DNA from: Halorientalis salina
GTDB lineage: Archaea; Halobacteriota; Halobacteria; Halobacteriales; Haloarculaceae
Length of the DNA stretch: 64,000 bases
NCBI RefSeq assembly: GCF_005049285.1
Contig: NZ_SOSC01000003.1
Coordinates: 1 to 64,000, forward strand
Direction of reading: 5' to 3'
Made by a program: the position numbers and the translations under genes. Numbering within the stretch: position 1 is the stretch's first letter; each line of letters opens with the position of its first letter. The notes beneath the pieces are model-generated. The model did no database searches. It saw only the letters and a program-made list of their open reading frames with translations, and was not told the origin of the DNA. Positions 1 to 9,273 of this stretch are shown one piece after another.

Positions 1-1392
<1,392 letters not shown>

Positions 1393-1400
1393 TCGATGCG

Positions 1401-1424
1401 GAACCGAGCCCGAAGGCTCAGTTC
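1401..1424 (-). other. cUUCGg-capped hairpin just upstream of 23S
   Basis: On the RNA strand GAACUGAGCC and GGCUCGGUUC pair as a 10-bp helix (one U-G wobble) closed by a UUCG loop on a C-G pair. It lies about 10 nt upstream of the 23S 5' end, where the 23S precursor processing stem would be expected. The matching 3' side of such a stem is outside the window, so its processing role is an inference. Confidence 0.6.
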
Positions 1425-1600
1425 CATAGTCGGACACACGTTCCACGATGAAACGGGTCCAGTTGACGTCTGGATTGCACGTACACACGGTCGTCATCGT
1501 TCACACGCGGCGGTATTGCGTGCGACATCGTACCCTTCCCAACCACGCTTTCGCGGGATGGTGCATCGGTTAGTGCAGACGGTCAATCCGTCCGCGGTAG

Positions 1601-1664
1601 TGACCGACCCGGAATCGAACCGGGGATACTGCCGAAGCAGTGCTCTGCCACTGAGCTATCGGTC
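1601..1664 (-). ncRNA. tRNA-like element in the 16S-23S spacer, without an anticodon loop
   Basis: This sits where haloarchaea normally encode tRNA-Ala. The RNA strand has a tRNA acceptor helix (GACCGA with UCGGUC), U8-A9, a canonical D arm (GCUC AGUGGCA GAGC) and a canonical T arm (CCCGG UUCGAUU CCGGG, B-box-like). The anticodon arm is only ACUGC-UUCG-GCAGU (1628-1641): a short stem closed by a UUCG tetraloop in place of the 7-nt loop. The element is about 64 nt instead of about 73 and has no anticodon. No CCA is encoded. The position before G1 (C at 1665) and the 3' A do not pair. It is clearly tRNA-derived but cannot decode. It may be a decayed tRNA-Ala or a structural RNA kept for precursor processing. 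Confidence 0.75.
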
Positions 1665-1682
1665 GCCCCTCGCGAGAGGGGA

Positions 1683-1699
1683 GTGAACCCTGACAGTTC
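1683..1699 (-). repeat. 3' arm of the 16S precursor processing stem
   Basis: On the RNA strand this reads GAACUGUCAGGGUUCAC. It pairs over 17 positions (one G-U) with GUGAGCCCUGACAGUUC encoded at 3353-3369, on the other side of 16S. Archaeal pre-16S is released from such a stem by the splicing endonuclease at a bulge-helix-bulge. I did not define the exact bulges. Confidence 0.85.
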
Positions 1700-1703
1700 A
1701 GCG

Positions 1704-1750
1704 GCCAGCCAATACGGCTGGCAGTCACCGTGTGCCTGTCCGAAGACAGG
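1704..1750 (-). other. two spacer hairpins downstream of 16S
   Basis: Two simple helices lie between 16S and the processing arm. One is GCCAGCC/GGCUGGC with a 5-nt loop (1704-1722). The other is CCUGUC-UUCG-GACAGG (1735-1750), again a cUUCGg tetraloop. They are part of the transcribed spacer, and no separate gene is seen here. Confidence 0.6.
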
Positions 1751-1787
1751 ACTTGTGGGCTGGAGTGTGAGTCCAGTCCCGGTCGTT

Positions 1788-3260
<1,473 letters not shown>

Positions 3261-3352
3261 GGTTCCCCAATCATGGGGGGCTGGCGGAGACACGCTATGT
3301 CTCTGTCCGTCATTCGGCGACAGTCCGTCGAACGAATCGACAGAACATCACC

Positions 3353-3369
3353 GAACTGTCAGGGCTCAC
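3353..3369 (-). repeat. 5' arm of the 16S precursor processing stem
   Basis: The RNA strand reads GUGAGCCCUGACAGUUC and pairs with the arm at 1683-1699, enclosing the entire 16S. It lies about 93 nt upstream of the mature 16S 5' end in the operon leader. Confidence 0.85.
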
Positions 3370-4075
3370 ATCAGAGTCCATCTGTACGGCAGCGCCGCAG
3401 GGGTGGAATCCTCATCTTTCGAGGCGCTGCAGAGCAGCCCCTCTGTCACGTCGTCATCATCGACGAGCCGACCTCGTCTAGAGTGTCGAAAACGGAGACG
3501 GCCTGAGGCCGCCATCCGCCTTCTGCCGCGTACATTACCTCCGATGAGGGTGATACGTAAATACCCGTCGATAGAGCCTCCAGTATGCGAAACGAAACCA
3601 CGGCACGGCGGCATATTTCTACCACGTGGTATATATGATACATAGCCGAGAGTACGTCCACTGGAACCAGTGGTCCTGTTTCATCCAGCGGTGAGAACAC
3701 TGCTTTGCCCACGTATGAACAGGTTCGGCGGGGCGTCTCGGCTGTCCACAGGGCCCTCACTCGCGGGCGCGAGCGTGCAATGAAAAAATAATAGAAAGTA
3801 ATTTCCCAGGGATGTAGTCTCGAATGCCGGAGCTCCTGGACCGGCTCGGTCGGCAATACCGTTCGATTCCCCCCATCGACGAGTGATATCGTAGTGCGGG
3901 CGATCCGAGTCCCCTCGAGCCGATCAAATACGTCGAGACGGGAGGCGGAGCTTCGATCGAGCAGCCAGTCCACGAGCACCCTCTGACTCCGGAGTGCCAC
4001 GCAACGGCACGATTGATCGCTGGCCAGATCTCGATTCGCTACGGTGGCCCAGGAGATTTCGTATAGCGGTATTCG
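3370..4075 (-). promoter_or_regulatory. rRNA operon promoter/leader region
   Basis: About 700 nt without a credible gene, upstream of 16S. Haloarchaeal rRNA operons usually carry several tandem promoters. Minus-strand TATA-like candidates are GGTATTTACGTATC preceded by TCGAC (plus 3551-3572), CATATATACC (3628-3641), and an AT-rich stretch read as TCTATTATTTTTTC (3782-3803). The first best resembles known haloarchaeal rRNA promoters. A 264-codon minus-strand frame covers most of this region (3446-4240) but looks like random arginine/serine-rich sequence and is not called. Confidence 0.5.
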
Positions 4076-4137
4076 ATATATTGTGAGTCGTGATGGACGC
4101 GTCGGGCTTTTACGCAGCGACCGAGTACGGACGGCTA

Positions 4138-5043
4138 ATGGTCCAGAACGTCGCGCCGCTAATGACCGAACTCGAACCCGAGGACTTCTATCTGCTCTCG
4201 GGGATCGAGCAGGGGATGCGGTTTTCCGAGTGGGTGGCAACGGAGAAGATTCCCGAGTTCTCGCGGCTCACTCCGGAGAACGTCGACTACCGGCTGGACC
4301 GCTGTGAGGACCGCGGGCTGATCGAACGCAAGACCATCCAGTACCAGGGGTTCAAACTCACCTTCGAGGGGTACGACGCCCTGGCTCTGCACGCGCTTAT
4401 CGAGCGCGACACCATCGAAGCCTTCGGCGCACCCCTGGGCGTGGGCAAGGAAAGCGACGTCTTCGAGGTGAAATCGTACAAACCGCTCGCACTGAAGTTC
4501 CACCGGGAAGGCTACACGAACTTCCGGGAGGTCATGAAAGAACGCGAGTACACGTCGGACAAGGATCACGTCTCCTGGCAGTACACCGCCCGCAAAGCCG
4601 CCGAGCGGGAGTACGACGCCCTGGAGGCACTGTACCCTGACGTGAGCGTGCCTCGCCCCATCGACCAGAACCGTCACGCCATCGTCATGGAGAAGATCGA
4701 CGGGACGGAGCTGTGTCGGACCAAACTCGAAGACGAGCAGGTCGTCCCGATCCTCGATCTGATTCTCGTCGAGTTACAGACCGCCTACGACGAGGGGTAC
4801 GTGCACGCGGACATGAGCGAGTACAACGTCTTCGTCAACACCGAGGGAGCCACGATCTTCGACTGGCCCCAGGCCGTCCCGACGGAACACGAGAACAGCG
4901 ACGAGTTGCTGGCCCGCGACGTCGAGAACCTGGTTGGGTACTTCCGACGCAAATACCCGCACGAGATTCCCGAGATCGACACCGACGTAGTGGCCCGGAC
5001 GATCGCCGACGGCGAGTTCGAGTCCGTCGAGACAACGCCATAG
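4138..5043 (+). CDS. rio2: RIO2-type atypical serine/threonine protein kinase
   Basis: About 301 aa. The protein opens with the Rio2 winged-helix domain (LEPEDFYLLSGIEQGMRF region). The RIO kinase core follows, with the nucleotide loop GVGKESDVF, the catalytic loop HADMSEYN and the metal motif DWPQ. RIO2 acts in the last steps of small-subunit ribosome maturation, which fits its place directly upstream of the rRNA operon, divergently transcribed. An in-frame start exists at 4090, but the family begins at the MVQNVAPLMTELEPED start, so 4138 is used. A TATA-like TCGATATATT lies at about 4073-4082, implying a short 5' leader. Function is well supported; the start is moderately sure. Confidence 0.93.
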   Translation: MVQNVAPLMTELEPEDFYLLSGIEQGMRFSEWVATEKIPEFSRLTPENVDYRLDRCEDRGLIERKTIQYQGFKLTFEGYDALALHALIERDTIEAFGAPLGVGKESDVFEVKSYKPLALKFHREGYTNFREVMKEREYTSDKDHVSWQYTARKAAEREYDALEALYPDVSVPRPIDQNRHAIVMEKIDGTELCRTKLEDEQVVPILDLILVELQTAYDEGYVHADMSEYNVFVNTEGATIFDWPQAVPTEHENSDELLARDVENLVGYFRRKYPHEIPEIDTDVVARTIADGEFESVETTP

Positions 5044-5305
5044 CCGGATGCGAAAGCTGCCGTCGACCGGCACGTGAGTGGCCTGAAACGGGTGTCGTAC
5101 TTCGATCAGGGCCGGTGTCCAGTTTTTATTGGCCATTTTCCAGTACCCGTCGGTCCCGACAGCGGAAGCGGCCCAGAACGGCCCCGACTGACGGCAACGA
5201 ACGGCGTGATAAATCACATATCGCTATATCAAATTGGCATCGGTGGAGACGAACCAGCAGCTCACGGGTGGTTCACGGACGCCAGCGTCAGGGGGCGAAA
5301 CGTCG

Positions 5306-5581
5306 TCAGTCGTCGCCGAACGTCAGGGACGCCAGGATCAACAGCATCCCACAGGAAACGATGAGGGCCTGGACGAGTGCGGCAGACAGCAGCGACGTAT
5401 CGAAGGCGCGATAGATGAGTCCCTCACAGATAGCGCCGACACCGATGAACACGAACCCGGCCGAGACGTAGAGCATCGGCGGACTGTCGCTGCGGCGGTA
5501 GCCGTGGTACGCCAGTGACGCGATGACCAGGCTCAACACGAGCGTAATCAGTTTGACGAGAAGGATCGGCGGACCGATCAT
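5306..5581 (-). CDS. small membrane protein of the DUF7521 type
   Basis: 91 aa with three predicted membrane segments (about residues 6-24, 38-56, 68-86) and a short acidic tail. It overlaps the preceding winged-helix gene by 4 nt (ATGA), so the two are translated as a coupled pair. In haloarchaea small membrane proteins of this kind are often paired with an HTH regulator. The DUF7521 assignment is from memory of that pattern. No biochemical role is known or visible. Confidence 0.75.
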   Translation of the reverse strand: MIGPPILLVKLITLVLSLVIASLAYHGYRRSDSPPMLYVSAGFVFIGVGAICEGLIYRAFDTSLLSAALVQALIVSCGMLLILASLTFGDD

Positions 5582-5931
5582 GTGGAGTCCCGGAGGTTCG
5601 ACCAGAGTGCGGTGAAGTTGTCGGCGAGGTCGTCCCGTGTCGTGAGCGACAGTTCGAGTTCGCCGTCAGTGATCTCGACGTGTAGCTCTTCGAGTGTCGT
5701 CTCGAACTTGCGGCGGTGGGACCCGTCCGCGTCCACTGTCGAATACTCTTCGAGGAGGTTGTGCTCCTGGAGCGTCGAGACGCGTCGGTAGATCGTCGCG
5801 AGCGACGAGTCGCAGACGTCACTGAGGTCTTTCGCCGTCCGTGGCTGTGTATCGGCTGCGACCAGAATCTGCCGCGAGTAGTCGTCGGCCAGGAGGTCGA
5901 AAATAGTCGTGGCGTCCGCACCCCGTCCCAT
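5578..5931 (-). CDS. winged-helix (ArsR-like) transcriptional regulator
   Basis: About 117 aa. A winged helix spans roughly residues 8-75 (IFDLLADDYSRQILVA, then a recognition-helix part SSLATIYRRVSTLQEHNLL). A basic/acidic wing and a C-terminal region with ELELSLTTRDDLADNFTALW follow. Coupled by a 4-nt overlap to the downstream membrane protein, suggesting it senses or controls a membrane state. The frame is open up to a GTG at 6000. A TATA-like GTATTAAATG on this strand (6021-6030) lies 26 nt from that GTG, so a longer leaderless form is possible. ATG 5931 was preferred because the winged-helix domain starts there. Confidence 0.85.
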   Translation of the reverse strand: MGRGADATTIFDLLADDYSRQILVAADTQPRTAKDLSDVCDSSLATIYRRVSTLQEHNLLEEYSTVDADGSHRRKFETTLEELHVEITDGELELSLTTRDDLADNFTALWSNLRDST

Positions 5932-6081
5932 AGAACCCTCTAGGGGAGTTGCCCTCAAAGGTTCGACGGTTCGTCCCCCGATCCAGGTTGCCGCCGTCAC
6001 GAGTGGCCACCATTATTGTTCATTTAATACAACACTGCAAAGAGCCACCGCGCTTTATTCGACGGGGGTGCTGGTGCAGAT

Positions 6082-6513
6082 ATGGCTCTCTCCCGAAAAC
6101 GGGTCGCCAAGTCGGTCGGCGTCGGCGCTGGCTCGATCGTCCTCTTCGGCGTCGTCACCGGGTTGATTCCGAATCCGCTGTACATCCGCGACGTGCCACG
6201 GACGGCGGTCGACTACCTGTTTCTCGGCCTCACCGCCGGTTTCCTCGCCCTCTATACGTTGCAGCGAACGCCGGGCGGGCACGACGACGGGGCTGCGACG
6301 GCGAGTACCGTCGTCGGCTTTCTCGCGTTCGGCTGTCCGACCTGTAACGCCATCCTACTCGCGCTGTTTAGCAACTCCGCGCTGATGACGTACTTCGATC
6401 CACTCCGCCCCCTGCTAGGCGTGGTAAGCGTCGCACTCTTCGTCCGACTGCTGTACGTGCGCTCCCAGCGCGAGTGCGAGACCTGTGCCGACACCGCGAC
6501 GGCGACCGAGTGA
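6082..6513 (+). CDS. membrane protein with a CPTC motif
   Basis: 143 aa with four predicted membrane segments. The third carries GCPTC (C85-x-x-C88) followed by a hydrophobic stretch LLALF and a proline-containing loop. The C-terminus has a second Cys pair (CETCAD). The same arrangement, GC-x-TC then LxxLF, occurs in the protein at 6865-7413. Such paired cysteines in a membrane helix suggest thiol-disulfide exchange or metal handling. I cannot assign a named family. A TATA-like CTTTATTC (6053-6059) lies 26 nt upstream, so it is probably leaderless. The next gene starts 1 nt after its stop. Confidence 0.82.
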   Translation: MALSRKRVAKSVGVGAGSIVLFGVVTGLIPNPLYIRDVPRTAVDYLFLGLTAGFLALYTLQRTPGGHDDGAATASTVVGFLAFGCPTCNAILLALFSNSALMTYFDPLRPLLGVVSVALFVRLLYVRSQRECETCADTATATE

Positions 6514-6514
6514 A

Positions 6515-6829
6515 ATGACGGGGAACGATTCCACACCGACTGGGGAAGTAACCGAACACGCCGAGACCGACGACGCCGACGATGCGGATACCGGATCGGA
6601 CGGGGCCACTCGCTGGTCGCTGGTCGGTCTCGGTGGGCTGGCGAGCCTCTGTTGTCTCGTCGTGTCACCGGCCGGGGCCGCCGCTGCAGGAGCGACAACC
6701 GCGGGGACGGCGACGGCAGCCGCCGGCGGCGGACTCGTGCGTGTGCTCGTCGCGGCGCTGACGGTCGGCGTCGTCGGCGTGTGGCTCCGGTATCGCGCCG
6801 GGTCGTGTTCGTGCGCCAGTGAGAAATGA
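6515..6829 (+). CDS. small Cys-containing membrane protein (MerT-like CC motif)
   Basis: 104 aa. An acidic, disordered N-terminus (about residues 1-35) precedes two membrane segments. The first contains LASLCCLV followed by an Ala/Gly-rich stretch, and the C-terminus ends with CSCAS. A CC pair in the first membrane helix and a terminal CxC recall small mercury/metal transport proteins such as MerT, but overall similarity is not shown. Its ATG lies 1 nt after the stop of the CPTC protein, so the two form an operon. The frame extends 10 codons upstream inside that gene; the shorter start is chosen. Confidence 0.75.
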   Translation: MTGNDSTPTGEVTEHAETDDADDADTGSDGATRWSLVGLGGLASLCCLVVSPAGAAAAGATTAGTATAAAGGGLVRVLVAALTVGVVGVWLRYRAGSCSCASEK

Positions 6830-6864
6830 GCCCGACCGGTCACTGCGATCCCGGAAGCGGCAAG

Positions 6865-7413
6865 TCACGACGGGTCCGTAGTCGATCCGACCGCGCAGTG
6901 GCGCGGGTCACCGACGCGGGAGAGGTACCCCACGAGGAGGACGAGGCCGGCGAGTCGAAGCAGGTTCCCCTGGAACGGCAACATCGCGAGCGCACCGACG
7001 AATCCGAACAGACCGATCAGACCCGCGCCGCAGGTCGCACAGCCGGACGCGAGGAGTCCAGGGAGCAGCGCCGAGAGGCCGCGAGCGCTGGAGAGCCCGA
7101 CCACGCGGAGCCGCCCGAGGGCGATGGTGAGCGCGACACCGGTCACGGCGGCGTAGACCACAGTCAGTCCCAGCCCGAGCGCCCCGACGGTCTCGTATGT
7201 GTTCGCAGTGAGCGCGAGGACCGCGTCGTCGAGGAAGCCCGGACCAGCACCGAGCATCTGCATCGAGTAGGTCGGGAACGTGCTCAAGATGAGCAAGCAG
7301 TAGGTCGCGACGGCGAAGGCGGCGGTCGCGAGCGTGCGTCGGGTGGACGTGAACGGATACGCGAGCGCCGCGATGAACCGGCCGCCGTGCGTGTCGGGAG
7401 CGGCCCCACTCAT
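6865..7413 (-). CDS. membrane protein with a CATC motif, partner of the DsbA-like gene
   Basis: 182 aa with about five predicted membrane segments. The fourth contains GCATC (C125-x-x-C128) followed by GLIGLFGFVGALAML. This closely parallels the CPTC segment of the protein at 6082-6513. The start ATG overlaps the stop of the upstream DsbA-like gene (ATGA at 7410-7413), so the two are translationally coupled. This suggests that the exported thioredoxin-fold protein and this membrane protein exchange electrons, in the way DsbA and DsbB do, although the fold need not be the same. Function is an inference. Confidence 0.82.
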   Translation of the reverse strand: MSGAAPDTHGGRFIAALAYPFTSTRRTLATAAFAVATYCLLILSTFPTYSMQMLGAGPGFLDDAVLALTANTYETVGALGLGLTVVYAAVTGVALTIALGRLRVVGLSSARGLSALLPGLLASGCATCGAGLIGLFGFVGALAMLPFQGNLLRLAGLVLLVGYLSRVGDPRHCAVGSTTDPS

Positions 7414-8165
7414 GCGTTCTGAATCTTCGAGATGGCCTCGTCGAACTGGTCGTAGGGCTGTGCACCGACGATTTTGCCGGCCTTCTCGGATTCGCGGTTG
7501 AACAGCACGAACGCCGGTGACCCGCGGATGCCAAACTCCTGGGCCGTGGCGACGTCGTCGTCGATGGCCGATTCGATCTCGGCACCGCGGTCGTCCATGC
7601 ACGTCTCGACGGCGTCGGCGTCGACGCCGTCGACGCCCCGCGTGATTTCGAGGAGGTTCTCCCGGGCGAGCCAGCCGGAGTTTTTCTCCCCCTGTTCGTC
7701 GAACAGCTTCGAGTGCCAGGCCCAGTAGCGGCCCGGCCGGTCATCGCGCACCTGCCGCCAGACACACCGGTCCATGACGGCCGCCGTCATCGACCCCTCG
7801 GTGAGATAGGGATACTCGATGAAGACGACGCGGACGTCCCCCGACCGGACGTGCTCGTCGATGAGTTTCGGGAACGCGTTCGCCTCGAAGCGGCGACAGA
7901 ACGGGCACTGGTAATCGCTCCAGTAGTACATATCGATCCCCGCCGACCGGTTCCCCATGATGGGGTGGCCCGAGAGGTCGATCCCGACGGCGGTCGTTTC
8001 CGAACTGCTGTGAAAGGGCAACTCCGCGGATTTCGACGGCGTCGATTCGGCCGACGGCGACGAGTCGAGCCGTGACGCGCCGAAAACGACGCCGCCGCCC
8101 GCGGCGAGGGTTCCGACGCCACCCAGCAGGGCCCTGCGTGTCGTCGGGGAGCCTGGAAAATCCAT
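7410..8165 (-). CDS. exported DsbA-family thioredoxin-fold protein
   Basis: 251 aa. The N-terminus has a twin-arginine (TRRALLGG) followed by a hydrophobic segment, indicating Tat export. A Ser/Pro-rich linker follows, then a DsbA-type thioredoxin fold with active site CPFC (C87-C90) and a cis-proline region GIRGSPAFVLF. Family members form or isomerise disulfides outside the cytoplasm. It is coupled to a membrane protein with its own CxxC motif, and two more Cys-motif membrane proteins lie convergently beyond. A TATA-like box (plus 8188-8194) lies 26 nt from the ATG, so the transcript is probably leaderless. Confidence 0.9.
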   Translation of the reverse strand: MDFPGSPTTRRALLGGVGTLAAGGGVVFGASRLDSSPSAESTPSKSAELPFHSSSETTAVGIDLSGHPIMGNRSAGIDMYYWSDYQCPFCRRFEANAFPKLIDEHVRSGDVRVVFIEYPYLTEGSMTAAVMDRCVWRQVRDDRPGRYWAWHSKLFDEQGEKNSGWLARENLLEITRGVDGVDADAVETCMDDRGAEIESAIDDDVATAQEFGIRGSPAFVLFNRESEKAGKIVGAQPYDQFDEAISKIQNA

Positions 8166-8372
8166 ACGGCAGGGTCATAGCGTGAGCCATAAAATGCATC
8201 CGGCGATTTGCTGGCTCTGCAAATTCACTCGTCACGAGCAGGAGACGAGAATCGGCGAGGGACCGCTGCAGGTCCTCGACTGGGACTGATCGGCACACCG
8301 GTTGTCGTGGCAAACGAGGCCGATCAGGGGTATTCGAGTTCGAAGCGCTTAACCGGGGAACGGCGAAAGTAG

Positions 8373-8532
8373 TCCGTAACTCGCTGGTCGACGGGCACCA
8401 GCGGGCACCTGTCGCCGCCAGCGTGGCGGGATCACAGGTCGGGATGTGACCGTCGAGGTCTCTGACCTCGGGCAGGCGGCCGTCGGAGACGGTCGCCGGA
8501 GGGTTGAACCACGCAACGCCCGTGGTGACAAC
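8373..8532 (+). promoter_or_regulatory. structured 5' leader of the L15e gene
   Basis: Between a TATA-like CGCTTAACC (8346-8354) and the L15e ATG lie about 160 nt with three consecutive helices. These are ACCTGT/ACAGGT (8407-8412 with 8434-8439) enclosing CCGCCA/TGGCGG, then GAGGTC/GACCTC (8455-8460 with 8464-8469), then a 10-bp GGCGGCCGTC/GACGGTCGCC (8475-8484 with 8488-8497). GACCGTC at 8448-8454 can instead pair with GACGGTC at 8488-8494, which would dissolve the third helix. A long structured leader is unusual beside so many leaderless genes. A control role is inferred. Confidence 0.45.
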
Positions 8533-9123
8533 ATGACACGAAGCTTCTATTCGCACATCCGAGAGGCATGGGCGGACCCGGACGACGGCAAACTCGCCGA
8601 ACTCCAGTGGCAGCGACAGCAGGACTGGCGCGACCAGGGTGCACTCGAACGCGTCGAGCACCCCACTCGCCTCGACAAGGCCCGTTCGCTGGGCTACAAG
8701 GCGAAACAGGGCGTCGTCGTCGTCCGCGCGAGCATCCGCAAGGGCGGCGCACGCAAAGAGCGGTTCACGGCCGGCCGGCGCTCGAAGCGCCAGGGCGTGA
8801 CCCGGATCACCCGCCGGAAGAACCTCCAGCGGGTCGCCGAGGAGCGCACCACCCGGAAGTACCGCAACCTGCGCGTGCTCAACTCCTACCCAGTCGGTCA
8901 GGACGGCCGGCAGAAGTGGTTCGAAGTCATCCTCATCGACCCGAACCACCCCGCCATCGAGAACGACGACGACCTCAACTGGATCTGTGACGACTCCCAC
9001 CGCGGACGGGCCTACCGTGGCCTGACCAGCGCGGGGCAGTCCAACCGTGGTCTCGACGGGAAGGGCAAAGGCACCGAGCACACCCGCCCGAGCGTCCACG
9101 GCGGCCAGGGTCGCGGCAAATAA
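8533..9123 (+). CDS. rpl15e: 50S ribosomal protein L15e
   Basis: 196 aa, very basic in the core. The start MTRSFYSHIREAW, the central ARSLGYKAKQGVVVVRASIR and the C-terminal KGKGTEHTRPSVHGGQGRGK are diagnostic of archaeal/eukaryotic L15e, a core protein of the large subunit that binds 23S rRNA. The frame extends 29 codons further upstream, but the ATG at 8533 matches the family start. It is preceded by a hairpin-rich leader and followed by a terminator hairpin with a T-run. Confidence 0.97.
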   Translation: MTRSFYSHIREAWADPDDGKLAELQWQRQQDWRDQGALERVEHPTRLDKARSLGYKAKQGVVVVRASIRKGGARKERFTAGRRSKRQGVTRITRRKNLQRVAEERTTRKYRNLRVLNSYPVGQDGRQKWFEVILIDPNHPAIENDDDLNWICDDSHRGRAYRGLTSAGQSNRGLDGKGKGTEHTRPSVHGGQGRGK

Positions 9124-9140
9124 GGGACTCGCACAAATAC

Positions 9141-9177
9141 TGCTGGCGAAGCCGAAGGCTGAGCCAGCAGCCTTTTT
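9141..9177 (+). terminator. transcription terminator after L15e
   Basis: TGCTGGC (9141-9147) pairs with GCCAGCA (9163-9169), with an inner AGCC/GGCT helix (9150-9160), followed by a T5 run (9173-9177). It lies 17 nt after the L15e stop. Confidence 0.7.
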
Positions 9178-9185
9178 AGCGTAGA

Positions 9186-9229
9186 TTTTTTGGCCGAGTG
9201 GTGTGCGCAGCACACCCGAGGCGAAAAAA
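9186..9229. repeat. T6...A6-flanked inverted repeat
   Basis: A 44-nt near-symmetrical element: T6 at 9186-9191 and A6 at 9224-9229 enclose GGTGTGC-GCA-GCACACC. On either strand it gives a hairpin ending in a U-run, so it could stop transcription from both sides. It separates L15e from the aldehyde dehydrogenase gene. Confidence 0.5.
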
Positions 9230-9273
9230 GGTACACCGACAGCTACAGATATTAGCCCGCCGAACTGTCGGGC

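Noticed and set aside
1601-1664. Ordinary tRNA-Ala
   Set aside because: There is no 7-nt anticodon loop and no anticodon; the arm is closed by UUCG.
3446-4240. 264-codon minus-strand ORF upstream of 16S
   Set aside because: It covers the rRNA leader and promoter region and overlaps the start of RIO2. Composition is Arg/Ser-rich and lacks any domain pattern.
7741-9213. 490-codon minus-strand ORF
   Set aside because: Antisense to rpl15e and partly to the DsbA-like gene region; stop-free only because of GC-rich codon bias on the opposite strand.
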